Shown here: positions 24,931-37,708 of the stretch, in pieces
Layout: each line of letters opens with the position of its first letter
Position numbering within the stretch: position 1 is the stretch's first letter
Source: Stichopus chloronotus
Lineage: Eukaryota; Echinodermata; Holothuroidea; Aspidochirotida; Stichopodidae
Assembly (NCBI GenBank): GCA_021234535.1
Contig: CM037830.1
Location: 23,057,116 to 23,121,115, forward strand
Direction of reading: 5' to 3'
DNA length: 64,000 nt
Made by a program: the position numbers and the translations under genes
Notes under the pieces: generated by a model
Told to the model about the DNA's origin: nothing
Database searches by the model: none
What the model saw: the letters and a program-made list of their open reading frames with translations, nothing else

Positions 24931-27900
24931 ACAGATTCTCAGATGACCTTTTAACCTCTATGAAAATCGAAAGAGGTCATCCACTGTACCTCTACAAGAG
25001 CAAATGTCTTGCACTCCACTTTCCCCCTCCTCCCGATGAAATTCAAAGAAGAAAATTAAATTATTAGCTGAAACTTACAAGGCCAGAAAAACTACAAAGT
25101 GCCATTTCCTGCAATCTCAGAGGCATTATTATCCCCACATTTTCACCGTATGTTATGGACCGGTGCTCCGCTCAGGTAGTGCCACTTTTACTTGCCCCCA
25201 AATTCAACCACTTGTCCCCTTCAGTCCCTCAAATGAAAATGTCTGGTAAAAGCCACTGTTACTTTATGCAAGTGTCAAAAGCTCTCAATGCCACCTGTTT
25301 CTACTGACATGACTGTTCCCTACCACTACAACCTCGGCACAGAATGTTAGCACCAACCAATTCATTGTTTAGTATCTTAGTATTTGGATATCTTTGTGTT
25401 GATCGGACAGCATATATGTATCCTATTGAAAATGGTCACAGAGGGCAACAACAGCCTATACTACCATACTGTGCCACCATCACACTCAGACTACAGACGG
25501 ATGATTGCTGCTGTCCTTTTGAGGATACAAGACTTAACACCAAGTAATACTTAGTGAAATGTTACTGAATATTACTATGATTCTTAGCGACGTGGACTCT
25601 CTAGTACGAGATGTACAGTGCTCAGGTGTTTAACCTTTACCACGACATTGCTATTGGACTATGATCATGCTGATCTTATAGAAATGATCAAAAATATCTG
25701 GCTTTGCTACAGGAATTCATTTCCGTTGTTATTCCTCGGGAATTTGACACAGCATCCACTGTGCGTTTGTTTCAGTAGTTCTTGAAACGATGTGGCATTT
25801 GGTCACGTTACAGAGCCACCAGCTGCATGTTATGAAAATAAGAGACGCTGGTCTTATTTTCATCTTCATACATTTCATTGTAACATTTGGATGGCACTAT
25901 TGCAATTTTGAACAGTGTGTAAATTACGACTGGATAAGATATCAGTAAGCCACCGCTTTTGGGCACACACAGGGGTCTGTAGGCTGACATACATAAGAGA
26001 TAAACCACACAAGTGAAACCATTGGAAATGAAACAAACAAAAAAGAAAAAACATCTTGGTACTGCTGCCGGTCGGTCCGTAAGCCATGATACAACTTGAC
26101 AGATGTTACATCTTGTGACAACGGAATTAGTAAACACGAAAGTTAAGGGTAGAGAACATAAAAAAAAAAAAAAAAAACTGAAGGGTTGCATATACAAAAA
26201 GGAAGCAAGGCACATGCGGACACTTACAGTAACTCCCATAACACTAATTCAACGAACAATGTATGTACAGAACATTGTAGATAGCTTTTTGTGTGTTTTC
26301 TTTTTTTGGGGGGGGAGGAGATCATCGGTTACAACAATTCACTTCAAGTGTGCACTGTCGTAGGTCCACTTCATATTCCAACCCAATTAAATATTTTTAT
26401 CCTTTTGGTGTTTTCATTTTAGGTTGACCAAACTGAGCTGCATTTCAAACAAAGCATTAACTTGCATACAAACATGTATAGCATGGTATCATGCTCTTTA
26501 AAACAATGAGATACAACACAGGTGCATTCAGACTATGCAGCCCAAGGGGTCTAACTAATCAAGATAACAAGGAACATTGATAGCCATTCTACACCCAGGA
26601 TACATTGAGAGAGCTATTACAGAATTGTGTGCACCCAAATGTTACAGACATTCTGCTCACATGAGTGGTCAAATGGTAGAAAACCCAGTGAGAATTGTCC
26701 CTTGAGGAGTACAAGGGTGGCACAATGCCATCTTCATCAGCATTCACATTCAGCTAAAATTAAAAGAGGCCTTTTTAGTTTCTACCTGAAGTGCTAATTA
26801 CGTTCAGGCCTTCCACCACAATATGTACCGATGCAATGGTAACACTACCGTGCAACGTACCGCAGATATGTTACTTTAGATTAGCAGTCGAGTTGAAAAG
26901 ACCTGATACTACAGTGTATACACTACTACCTGTTCAAATTTTGTTTTCATCATGCATCCATTCCCAGATGAATGACCAACTTTCTTCATCACCGAGGGAG
27001 GGCTACCACAAATCCGCAGCAGAAGGCACAGGTAGCCAATGCCACCATCGAGAAGCATAAGCACAGGACTGAAGCGCTGTTTAGCAACCTTCACAGACAT
27101 TCACATTGTCCAGCCTAATACTGTATACATCTTGCTGACAACCTATGCATACCACTATCACATATTACTCTCACACACAACAATGCTAAGGCGACAAAAT
27201 CATAAACTTTAAATGCAGAACATCATGGCTTCATGAATATTTATAATAACTAATAATAAACCCTAGATTTCTTAATTCAGTTTTCCGGTTATGAATACAA
27301 CTTTCGACTTACTGTTATAGTGTAAATAGCATCAGTTTTACTGCCATCAGAGCATCAGGCAAAATATCCATGATTATTTGATACTAGTAATCTAAAGGTT
27401 TACTGATGAAGTCTGAGATAATGTGATAATGTGACCCATTTTTAACTAATTGGTCTATTAAAGTAATCTCTAGATATGAATCCCCATGAAATTTTTACTT
27501 AAAATTCCATGCAGTGTAGTCAATATTGAAAAGGATGAGAAAGGAACCATCACAATTTGCACTGGCTCTGCCGCTCTTACAATCAGCCTAATCCGTACCA
27601 TGACTGACATATTCCCCATATAACACTTTCATCTTCTTGCAAACTGTCAAACCAACACGCAGCAGTGAAAGCTATAAAGTAACACAGAGCGACTCTGATC
27701 TTTGAGTAAACCTATCGCAACCCCCGACATCATCCCTTTTAACTGCCAACTGAGCGCTGCATCCATCAATTAACGCACAGGTGAATGTGGGATGGAATCA
27801 TTTTGTAGGCAACACCCATACCCATAATTAGCCACCCCTGAAGACAGAAAAAATTATTCAGAGAGGAGGTTAAACGACCTGAAGATAGAACGAACACATT

Positions 27901-30064
27901 GGCTGAGTCAGGGGCATCTGTCGGGGTCCAGACCTATGAAAATTCGAAGTTATTTTCATCTTAGCTATCGGAGACGATAACGACAGATCCGTGTAATAAT
28001 AATCCTTCCCTCGCGATTTTTGCCGTCACTTTTAGATGCCATTTTAGACTTTTTAATTTAGGAATGCAGACTTCCTGAAATGAAGGAGCCGGTAAAATCA
28101 GATAACACTGAAAAACAGTCTCCCGCTCAGCGAATGCGAATTTAGTGGTGTCACTCGTGTACAAGGCAGATGTTCTCAGCCACCATCCTCCTAGAGCAAC
28201 AGAGAGCGTCAGTTGGATTTCAGGCTCAGGGCATTGGCACTGTATGCTTTACAACATACTCAACCCAATGAGCAATACACTTTTAGTTTAATTAAAAATT
28301 ATCAGGGCAAATGTCTGGCTCTTACTCTCCTATCGGTGATGACTTTCTTTGTATGCCTACAGTGCTTTTCCACTTCGTGCTGATAAACTTATCGTCACAG
28401 CACAGTACAAATAAGCTCATTTTTCCAGGTTTCAGACAGCACAGGCAATGTGCCCCTGCGGTGTATAATGTCATACCGGCGCATGACGTATCATAAGATA
28501 CTCACTTCTTAGTCATGAAAGAAATCTCGAGCTCTTTATGTCAACATAGTCTCACCACAGTCAATAATATAAGACAGGAATGAAAAATAAGTTGTTTTTT
28601 TTTAAATGTACAGGCTTTCAACATAAAATAACTTCAAAATGTGTCAATTCAGGTCAAGCGACCGTACTTCTTAGGGGAACATTGTGATGAATTTTGGGAT
28701 CAAAATACATTCAAAGGTGTGTTCAAATTAATCTCTTCTTCTCTTGGATATGCATTAATTGATATTCTAATTTATAAAACAGAAAGAACATCACTTGGTT
28801 TATGATTATTAAAGTACAGTACCGTATCCGCTTCAACTCTAACCGTACAGGGGGTTTGTATTTACTATAACAGGCAATGCTAGCAGGTAAAAACGACTCC
28901 CTGGTACTTTCTACGTCATTAATCATTTGAACGTTTTGGTAGTTACTGTATCTCAATGCATGTGGTATTCCATTGACAAAGTTCAAGTATATTTTCCCAG
29001 TCGTGGTATGCTACATGAAATTCAAGGGACTTACTCTTTGTCCTTGTACACAGCCCATGGCTACAATAAACAAAATAGTGCATAGATACAGTGTCACATC
29101 TATCCCCTGCACTATAGGACTACACCCGCATCGTATGAGGTGCTAGTGCCTACTAAACAAAGAACCTAACCCATGCTGATGCCATCATAGTGGTACACAG
29201 CAGCAGCACTGAAATCAAATTCAATTCAAGGAGAAGACTGATGTCAAAAGAAGTCAAATGAGATTAGACTTGGTCCATTCCTTTTGTTACTACACCTTGC
29301 ACCATACTTCCCACAGTATTGAAATATGACAAACCACTTTACTTACCGCACCATACTACCTGCACATCTACCTTCTGACCGTGTGAACATTAAAATCAGC
29401 TTGCTTGTATCCTTAAATTTCTTTACCTTATTTTACTTTGAGATATAAGGTACACCCATTCATTCCCAAAAGATAAGATTGCTTCAAGAATAACCAGCAA
29501 TAATTACTGATAGAGTATTTTCCTAACAATCAGTTTCCAATTTGTTTGAATTTTGCATCTTAGTCCAGTCCTGTTTTTCTTCCTGGTGACCACATGTTTC
29601 CATGGAAACAGAATGAGCATCCACTTTCCAATGCAGGGGGAACACAGCATGGCACCAACCTGTCTGTAAAATGGCAATGTGAGTATGCGACGACAGCGGT
29701 ATGTTCCTGACAAAACATACCTCATTGTTTCAGACTTGTAATAATTATACAGTAATAGAAATGTGGGACGGTATTCATTAGCCATCCTTACACTTCAGTT
29801 GACATGTTCATGAGAAAACAAATGAAGAAATACTACATCAAAACTTTGTAGAATTGCTTACATTGAAATGTAGGAAAGCACAAGAGTGTAACCTCAAGTA
29901 ATAGACACAGAATTTGCAACTGACATGTACTGATTTTTATATGTGCCATATGGAGTATTTGGCATTCATGAACGTTCAGTGGATTAACAAAGTTTATCAG
30001 GTTCACTACAAACTGCTACAAATTGCAAAGGCATGCAACTAGTATGTTAGATCTCATGTTCTGG

Positions 30065-30257
30065 TGGGTGGATGGATGGATAGTTATAGATGAATGGATG
30101 GACGGATGGACGGATAAATGGATGGATGGATGGTTGGATGGATGGATGGATGGATAGATGGATGGACAGATAAACAGATGGATAGGTAGATGGATAGATA
30201 GATGGATGGACGGATAGATAAATGGATGGATGGATACATGGATAGATACATGGATGG
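30065..30257 (+). repeat. ATGG/ATAG microsatellite
   Basis: A GGAT-type tetranucleotide array with GATA, GGAC and GGTT variants. It gives open frames of Ser/Ile/His/Pro repeats on the minus strand that are not genes. Confidence 0.95.
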
Positions 30258-30290
30258 ACTCCTGGCACATAGGGGTAACAGAGCAGAAAG

Positions 30291-30410
30291 GAGGCACTAG
30301 TCCAGAATTAGAACTGATGGTGAGAGAGGCAGTGTTAAAAGTACTCTTGGCACAGTAGATGGCAGTGCAGCTGTTGTGTTGTGGCATGTATGTGAGGAGT
30401 GAAGAAAATC
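30291..30410 (+). repeat. Dispersed repeat R1, copy B (long)
   Basis: It starts GAGGCACTAGTCC, passes through GGCAGTGTTAAAAGTACTCT and TTGGCACAGTAGAT, then GTGCAGCTGTTGTGTTGTGG and GTGAGGAGTGAAGAAAATC. It begins about 34 bp after the ATGG microsatellite ends. Confidence 0.7.
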
Positions 30411-30661
30411 AACTGATTTAACGGACCATTGTGAACAAACAGTACAATAGTGTTCTCTTTCAGTGGCAGTTGGTTTTAAATCATCTGAGAAAATATACCA
30501 GATGATTCAAACAATGTAACAACTTAACTTTTTGCTGTTTTGGTCTCCACAATACCTTGCAAAATTAAAATCATAGCTGAGTGTGATTTCCAGATTATGA
30601 ACTGTAATCACCCTGCAGAGATCATTCAATGACCTCCATATCGCGCACAAGAAGCTCCCCT

Positions 30662-30694
30662 GCCCCCCCCCTTCCTTCCCCCCCCCCCCCCCCC
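30662..30694 (+). repeat. Poly-C tract
   Basis: A near-pure C run broken by CTTCCTT. Similar runs occur at 50338-50351, 50820-50863, 58140-58151 and 60115-60132. Confidence 0.9.
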
Positions 30695-32972
30695 ATTCCT
30701 TCCTCCATCCAATTTCTAGTGTGTAAACAAGCTTGGGGAGCTAGAGAACTTCAAATCATTGAGTCATAGGAAATAGGTGTGTGCTACTGAGCAGGAGCCT
30801 GAACATCAATGATTACTGTATCTTCACTGATTAATATACACAGCATGTTGTTCCAGTGAGGGATCCCATTCTAAGACATTAACCTTTCTACATGTCACAC
30901 TACACTTCAGTACAGTACAGGGGCAAAGCCTTAACTATTGTGAATTCTGTGGTGTCCTGATACGTCCAAATGTCACATTTACACACTTTGTGATAAGAGT
31001 TGTACTTATCATTGACCTGACTGTATTTACTTCCCACTTCTTTCTTTCTTTCATCCATCTTGTGTGCCATAATCCTGCAAAACTTTCTTTCATTTCCCTG
31101 ACATCCAAATCGCTGCATTTTGCTTTCAATCCAAACTTCTACGCCCGTTTCTAAAACGTCGTCATCACAACATCCTCAATTCACAAAGATTACTAATTCT
31201 GATTACCCACACAAAAGCAAAAGGCATGGAATTGTTATCACTTTTGTCTGGGATCAAAAGAGTGACAATGGTGTTGACAATATTCCTTTGCCTAGAATGT
31301 GCTGACCACTGACCACTGAGGAATATTTAATCTCAAGTTTTCTGAAGAAAACAGCAATCTGTTGCAGACAACAAGAATCACCCGGAACGTCACCACTTCC
31401 AGTTCCCCCCCCCCCCCATTTAATATGCAAAACATGACATTCTTTCGAATAAATGTAATAAAGACCACATCATTTCTGCTACTTCAACACAGAAAAGAAA
31501 ACACTGAACTATGGTGGAAGATATGCAATCAAGGAATTGTGACAAACAGAGGGACACTAGTCTGACAATCAACATCACAAAACCTGACCAAAAAAAAAAT
31601 TGTCCAAAATGAATACTTTGGAAGGCATCTCAAGATTTTATAAGACAGTTCTTTTCAGTAAAATATAGTATCCCTAGTATCACTTCTACGTGGGACACTG
31701 AGAAGGGGGTCACGGAGGTTTAGGAGAAACCCGAGGACCTACCAGGGGTGGTTACCAGTTTACCAGTCATGTGTAGCCTGGTAAGAGAATGGAACATTGT
31801 GGAGAGATTGTGAAGTCAGAATACAACATGTGCTGCAGGCATTCACTCATAGACGCTAATATTTCACGGTTTGTATATGTCTACTGGCAATGACCTTTTC
31901 CATCCGAATTGTAAAAGATTACTTATCACTTGACGAAACAAAAATCCTTTGGAATACAAGTGTTAAGTCCAAAAGAAAAAGGAATCAATGGAAGATTATA
32001 CAATAATTTGAGACAAAGAGTAAAGAGCACTTTATGAGTTGAAATTGAGCTCTGTTTCAGATGGTAGTAGTAGTCCAGTTTCGTCCAGGTTTCGAGTATG
32101 GACAGTGTCAAAGGTCAACTGCCAGTTGTAACACATGACACTAGTAGGGATTCATGGCAACAGCAATGAAAGACACCAGCCTGACGACCAAACATACTGT
32201 CCCCTCTGAAATTTCTGCCGATAGTTCCATCTCAGAATGAAAACTTGTTGATCATGTTGATCGTGAACTTACAGTTACTGCATATAAAGTAACAGATCTG
32301 CACAGCAGTGTCTGTTCCAGGAGTTCATTGCTGGTTGCTGGATGTAGTAATCTTAAAGTCTAATTTACTTTTTGCTGATGGATATACACCTTTTACAGAA
32401 CATGTCTTCATTGTACAGTATCTAAAACAAACTTGATACAGTAGATTGGTGGGTATACATTAAATCTGTTGGGCTTTCAGGTTTGGAGTGATGCAGTGGT
32501 TGTACCAAGGGGTAGGGCATTTGCGTCTTCATAATTCTGCATAAGGTCAGCAATGTTTCAACTTTCAAGAAGAAGGGGGGTAAAATCCCCTGTTTCCATT
32601 TCCATAAGAATGATTCTTTTAACTTGGTTTGATTGTTTCTGTAAAGGAGGACACTCAGACAGCAATGTTCAAACTTAAATGGGCCTTTAAAACCCTGCAA
32701 ATTGCACTTAACATTGGCGTTAAAGCACACTCTTGTCCCCCTGAACCCAATTGTAACTTTTGCCAATCACAGCATCAATTTGGAATTGCAGTTTAGCAGC
32801 AATAAACCAGTCCCTTTTTTTTAGTGTTCTGGTGAAATCCCATCATTATTAAAGCAGTTGCCACTTTCCACTGAGAAAAGGGTAAATGTGACTTTGATAA
32901 AAAAAATACAGCAAAGAAGAAATTTACACTCTGATTTCAAGTTTCCCTATTTCCCTGTATAAACTGGCTTAC

Positions 32973-33061
32973 CTTCCACCAATGGAGCTGTCGTACTGTT
33001 GGAGACTGGCGGCAGGGTGGCATCCACTGTCTCATTTACGAACATCCATGATACGATACAT
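32973..33061 (-). CDS. Exon 3: end of Ig-like domain and linker
   Basis: The acceptor is CCTCAG|ATGTATC and the donor GGAAG|GTAAGCC; the exon starts in phase 2 and ends in phase 1. The first base completes the arginine of NYR, and the next codon is the missing F-strand cysteine (CIVSWMFVNETVDATLPP), so the intron cuts the Ig domain between the Y-R and the C of the Y-x-C motif. After the G strand comes a Ser/Thr/Pro-rich linker (PPVSNSTTAPLVE). Two sequons, NET and NST, are present. The in-phase completion of the Ig signature across a 4.6-kb intron is strong evidence that both exons are real. Confidence 0.82.
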
Positions 33062-34533
33062 CTGAGGAAAGAAGGGAATATTTGTGGGTTTAATGTCTAA
33101 AATTATTTTTCTGTTTGGAGGAATGGAAGGAGATGCTCCTTTAGTTTACGTAGCCCTTTAATCTCTTTCAATGTTTCCTATCAACCATTATTCCTGCACT
33201 GTACAGTAAATAAAATTGAATGTCACCGATTTTTGCAATGGTGCACATACGCCAGTCTACTTCAAACCAGCTCGAATATGGTTCAGTCGGCAAAAATGAT
33301 GGTAAAAGAATGAGAAAATCATAACCATTTTTCAAGAAACGAATGACCCTTTGACCCTCTCTTTTAATGATCAAACTCTAAGCAAGCAAAGCCCTTTTCT
33401 GATACAACAAAGATCCTGGTGACTACAACTCTCTACATGCTACACATAATTTACGAGGCGAAGCAAAATTAGTAAACATCTTTTAAGGCAGATTAAATCA
33501 AACAAACTATAATGGAGATTTGGAAAGAAAAAAAAACAGGTAAAACTGTAAATTCATTTCAGTTGCCACTAAATTCACCTTATTATCAAAGACGTCTCTC
33601 AAAAAGCACTTAGAAGTGTTTTTGCATGATCCTTTTAGCCTAGTCAGTACTTTGGAAGTGCAAAGAACATACCTATGGGGCCCGTACTTACAGTGCACGT
33701 GCTGCATTTGAAGGGCTTTTTTTTTTTTTGTGCTCAGTTTCTTAACAAACTGCCAAATGTGTCACAGGAAATTATAGCAGGACACAATGGGTGTTGAACT
33801 TATCAAATTGACAGTTCCTTCCTCTGAGCCACATGTAAACGATGGATCGGAATCCCACTGAGGAGCAGTGTTTACTACAGCGCGGCACTGCATGGTAAAT
33901 GCTGGCGGAGTATAATGTAGTGACTGCGAATGGTGAACTGTCTTCCGCTGATGTTGCCGCAGACACAAACCTCCACTGCCAGGGCAAAATCCCTCGATTT
34001 TCAGAGCTTGTTTTACAGTAGGAAGCATTAGGGTGCATTTGCAAATAAACTTCGTCAATCGTTCCTTGTTTATTTGCCCATACTGTATAAATGTGCATGA
34101 ACAACTTAAGTTCCGCTCACATGTCGAAGCTCACATACTGTACTTAAACAGAATTTCTCCTTACGGAAAGTCATGAGATGAAGCCTGCTTGAGGTCTCGT
34201 CACATCTGGTTATGTGTGAAATCACTTTTCCAGAGTTGATGAACTGGAATTGTGTAAAATGAATCTGCAGACAATTTGTATGCAACATGAGTGGGTGTGT
34301 TTGTGTTTTGTGAGTTCCTTCCACAGAACTATAACAAAACAATGCCTTAATTTCACACAATTATAACATATTAGGTTTTTCAAAATGTTCAGTCCATATT
34401 GTTTGTCAGAACTTTCTAGCATTGTCTGTTGATAAACATCAACAGAAAGTATAGCAGTATCTTTTGAGGTTTTAGATTTTTCTTCTTGCTCCAATCCCAC
34501 AGTAATCCTAGTAGTGCCAACACTTAATGGACG

Positions 34534-34570
34534 GCTACTCACTTACCTGTATCAGCACAACAACTGCATT
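34534..34570 (-). repeat. Dispersed repeat R1, fragment E
   Basis: On the minus strand it reads GCAGTTGTTGTGCTGATACA followed by GGTAAGTGAGTAGC, matching the R1 core. It contains a donor-like GGTAAGT in gene-sense orientation. Confidence 0.6.
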
Positions 34571-35700
34571 CTTATGTGCTATGCTTAGAGTATCTTTTTG
34601 ATGCCACCTGAGAATGGTCAATGTTAATTTGCATTTACAGTGTGCAAAGACAGATATGGACTGAAGTGGATTCTGCCTGCTAGTATGATGGCAACTTTTA
34701 TATAGGTATATTTCTCAAACATTATTTTGGATTCTTACAAAACAGTTACAACTTCACTAATTGAGCATAATTTGTCAACAACTACCTAGGAGGACATCTC
34801 TCAGCATCTTAGCAAATTGTGACAGCAAGGATGAACACCACGTTTGATAAATTCCCTGTGAAACTGATGATCTGGCTACTAATCCTACTTTCTCACCACG
34901 TTTGTTCACTCTTTTTTACCTCAACCTGAGACCATATCATCCCTAAACAGAAACGTCCACACATGTGCGATGCAGGGTGACGTGTCGCTGTCTTTTACAG
35001 AACCAAGTTTATTTGTTCCCTGAAAGCAAAGCACTTTTTGGTCCAAAAGGGACAATTGGATAGATGCAAAATGCAATGATATGCACTGAGAGCAGTGTTT
35101 GAACAGTCATGTAAGTATATTTGAGTGATTTACCAGAGCAACAATTTCCTCAAATTTGCTGCATATAAAGACCTGTATGCAGAGTTCTACAGCAGGAACA
35201 TACAGTAGATCTTGTTTTTCCCCAAAAGTAAAGATAGAGGTAAAGTTTTGACTTGATTGTTTACAGTGGGTGGTGTTAATGCCTTTACAAAATAACAAAG
35301 CAACTTTAATACAAAAATCTGACTGTAAAAATGGTTCACAGCTTGGTACTATCAGATCCTACGAGTCTGCGTCACATGCCAAAACATGCGGATAAACATA
35401 GGCCTATGCAGCAAAGAACAGGATACTGTTAGTGTTTCGCACAGCATTAAAATTCTCTGAATATTTCTTCTTTGGGTGGACACAGCTTGCAGCAACCTCT
35501 CAGGGGACAAAACTAATTTAGAAGGAAGACCATGTGAGCCAAGATAAATGCAATGAAGTTTAATACGTAATTCCTCATGATAAACAGTCCACACTCTGGT
35601 CATTCAGAGATGCAGAAATTTAAGGAAGCACTAGTTAGAGAAGTCCATTTTATCCAAAATAACATTCTATACAGTACTTGGGTGATGCTGCACAGGTTGG

Positions 35701-35770
35701 CATCTCTCTTGGCATTGTAGATAATGGGAGAGCAGCTGTTGTGCTGAGGCAGGTAAGTGAGAAGCAAAGT
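35701..35770 (+). repeat. Dispersed repeat R1, copy C
   Basis: It contains CTCTTGGCATTGTAGATAAT, then GCAGCTGTTGTGCTGAGGCA and GGTAAGTGAGAAGCAAAG. The 5' block with GGCACTAGTCC is missing. Confidence 0.7.
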
Positions 35771-36959
35771 TATTAAACTGCACATGTACACATACAGAGT
35801 AGTTAGAAAATTTTCACCATCCAAGACATAAAATCCTCAACTCCTAGGAGAATTAAGTTTAGGCCATATGGCATTTTACCCGGTCAAATAAACAGTTGTC
35901 CACATCCTCAAAAGGGCAGTTGTTGACAGGTATGGGAAGAGCAAGGTCACATTGTTCCGAACAACTATACTAAATTTTTTTTAATATTGTTCTTCGGTGT
36001 CAATTAGCCGTCATTGTTTCAATGGTGCTAATTGAGGAGAGGTAGCCGTGCCATACATGCTGTAACTGTTTGTTCTTTCTTTCTCCAAACTGAGAGAGCA
36101 TAGATCTCCTTAAAAGATTCATTGTGGTAAAAAAAATGACCTATCAGTGACAAACTTGTAGGCACCGATGAAGCAGAGCTAATAAAAGAAGAACTAATAA
36201 TTTTTCAATTTTCCTTAAATGTTAATGTCCCATAGATATATTCATGAGTACATGTGTTCTATACCACTTCCTAGCTTTGCAGAAGAAATGTTATTGATCG
36301 ATGGTCATCTATATTTACCTGCAGAATTAAGGTGGACAATGGTGACCTTTGTTCAGAGACCATTAATTATTTAAGCTACTGTAGCAAGAGGCATAAAATA
36401 GATACTCATGAATATTATCTAGATGGAAAATAAAAAAAATTAAAAAGTAAACCTTTTTTTTTCTCTACTAGGGCACTTTCTGAAAAAAAAACTGTCATAG
36501 ACAGTTCATTTTTCAACACAAATCTGCTACTGGAGATACATAGTTTATACCCAATTTGGACTAGGAAAGTGCAATAAGTCAAGTAAAATGTATGTCACAA
36601 CTAACCTACCCTTCTTTAAATTGAAACCACATCTGTAGTATAGTGGGAAAATCAATCTCTGGCTAACATTTCCTTATCAAATTACTTGACGTCTACAGAA
36701 CATGAAAGACATGCTGCCAATACTGCCTAGTCAAGCACCGCCCACATGGCAAATTGATTGCGAATAAACTTAAGTAACGTAAGTAACCACAAAAATGGTG
36801 GGTTGGTAATGTGAAGTCTTTTTTTGGGGGGTTCTACCACACTGTATCATACAGGTACTCTAAAAATGGTATGTACGGCAATTTGCGAGGGGAACAATTT
36901 CAGTAATGACAGCATAGCACTGACAGTACCAGGTAGCCATTGCACCTGTTACAACCAAT

Positions 36960-37338
36960 CAGGGTTGTCACCACGCCAGGCGGTGCCTGGCGGTGCTACC
37001 CAGCTCTCAAAATCTCCGCCCGGCACTCGCGGTCAATTTCAGCATCACCGCCCGGCACAAATTTCGTAACTTGACTGAATAAAATTGTTTGATTGCTTTA
37101 GAATTCTGAGTGATTATTCTTTTTTTACCACAAAACAGCCAAGTAAGCTTAAACATTTCCGCACTGTTCGAAACTAAAGTACCGAATTCATAATTTATAA
37201 TCTAGAGTGCGCCATTTTACATCCAAGCACTCTCCAACCCACAAAAATTTTTCAAAGGGGAGGTCCCCTTAGACCCCCCCCCCCCCGGACGGCGATCACA
37301 AATTACCAAGCTCTCAAAATGGTCTGGTGACAACCCTG
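36960..37338. mobile_element. Non-autonomous hAT-superfamily element, 379 bp
   Basis: The element starts CAGGGTTGTCACCA and ends with its exact reverse complement TGGTGACAACCCTG, a 14-bp terminal inverted repeat. It is flanked on both sides by the perfect octamer CAACCAAT (36952-36959 and 37339-37346), the 8-bp target-site duplication typical of hAT transposition. The inside is non-coding, with a GGCGGTG-rich left part, an AT-rich middle and a GGGGAGGTCCCCTTAGAC/poly-C right part. The intact duplication and perfect ends suggest fairly recent insertion. It lies in the intron that splits the Ig domain. Confidence 0.9.
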
Positions 37339-37456
37339 CAACCAATGTATTTACACTGATGAGTGACCTGTGAGAAATTTTCAATTGCCAACACCATCTA
37401 CAAGCCTATTTCTAAGTTGGTACTATTAACCTCTAGTATGCACCACCCCCATCCTG

Positions 37457-37552
37457 TTAGAGGCAGTGTTTAAATGTTACCAGCACTCTTGGCATTCAAA
37501 TAGGAGTACAGTTGATGTGCTGAGGCAGGTAAGTGGGGAGTGAAGAACATTG
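37457..37552 (+). repeat. Dispersed repeat R1, copy D
   Basis: It contains GAGGCAGTGTTTAAATGTTA, CCAGCACTCTTGGCATTC, then GAGTACAGTTGATGTGCTGA, GGCAGGTAAGTGGGGAGTGA and AGAAC. It lies 111 bp to the right of the hAT element's second target duplication. Confidence 0.7.
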
Positions 37553-37650
37553 TGCTGTTTGGTTTTACCTTCTGAGCTACTGTACATTACATATAGATTT
37601 CCAAGATACAATTCATCACAGGACTTGTTATCGTTCTCTCACATTGGGAA

Positions 37651-37695
37651 TAAGGTATAACTGTTGTGTGGAAACAAGTAAGTGATGAACAAAGA
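37651..37695 (+). repeat. Dispersed repeat R1, partial copy next to exon 2
   Basis: TAAGGTATAACTGTTGTGTG followed by GAAACAAGTAAGTGATGAAC and AAAG resembles the 3' half of R1. It ends about 13 bp from the exon-2 donor. Confidence 0.45.
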
Positions 37696-37708
37696 TAATC
37701 TGCCTCAC

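Larger units (their letters stand above)
14524..32972. other. 18.4-kb intron between Ig exon 3 and micro-exon
   Basis: This is the largest intron inside the supported part of the gene. It contains R1 fragments (about 14791-14835, 20581-20640, 30291-30410), a pyrimidine-rich tandem repeat interrupted by a foldback MITE (17760-18500), a 182-bp tandem duplication (21091-21463), a 23-bp tandem duplication (22655-22700), a dispersed repeat (about 24338-24930), an ATGG microsatellite (30065-30257) and a poly-C tract (30662-30694). The flanking exons join in phase without it. I found no Ig or FN3 cassette here, but short exons could have been missed. Confidence 0.55.
33062..37708. other. 4.6-kb intron inside the Ig domain
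   Basis: It contains the hAT-type element (36960-37338), R1 copies or fragments (34534-34570 minus, 35701-35770, 37457-37552, 37651-37695) and AT-rich filler. A region at 33780-34060 has two open minus-strand frames, but splicing it in would break the Ig domain. No exon is called. Confidence 0.6.

Noticed and set aside
25808..26239. 143-codon minus-strand hydrophobic frame
   Set aside because: The hydrophobic stretch comes from a poly-A tract read as poly-Phe, and there is no splice or family evidence.
30016..30387. Minus-strand Ser/Ile/His/Pro repeat 'protein'
   Set aside because: It is the translation of the ATGG microsatellite plus repeat R1.
33762..34104. Two overlapping minus-strand open frames, one containing FTMQCRAVVNTAPQW, which looks faintly Ig-like
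   Set aside because: No good donor follows, and the exons on either side already join in phase to complete one Ig domain, so inserting it would break the domain.
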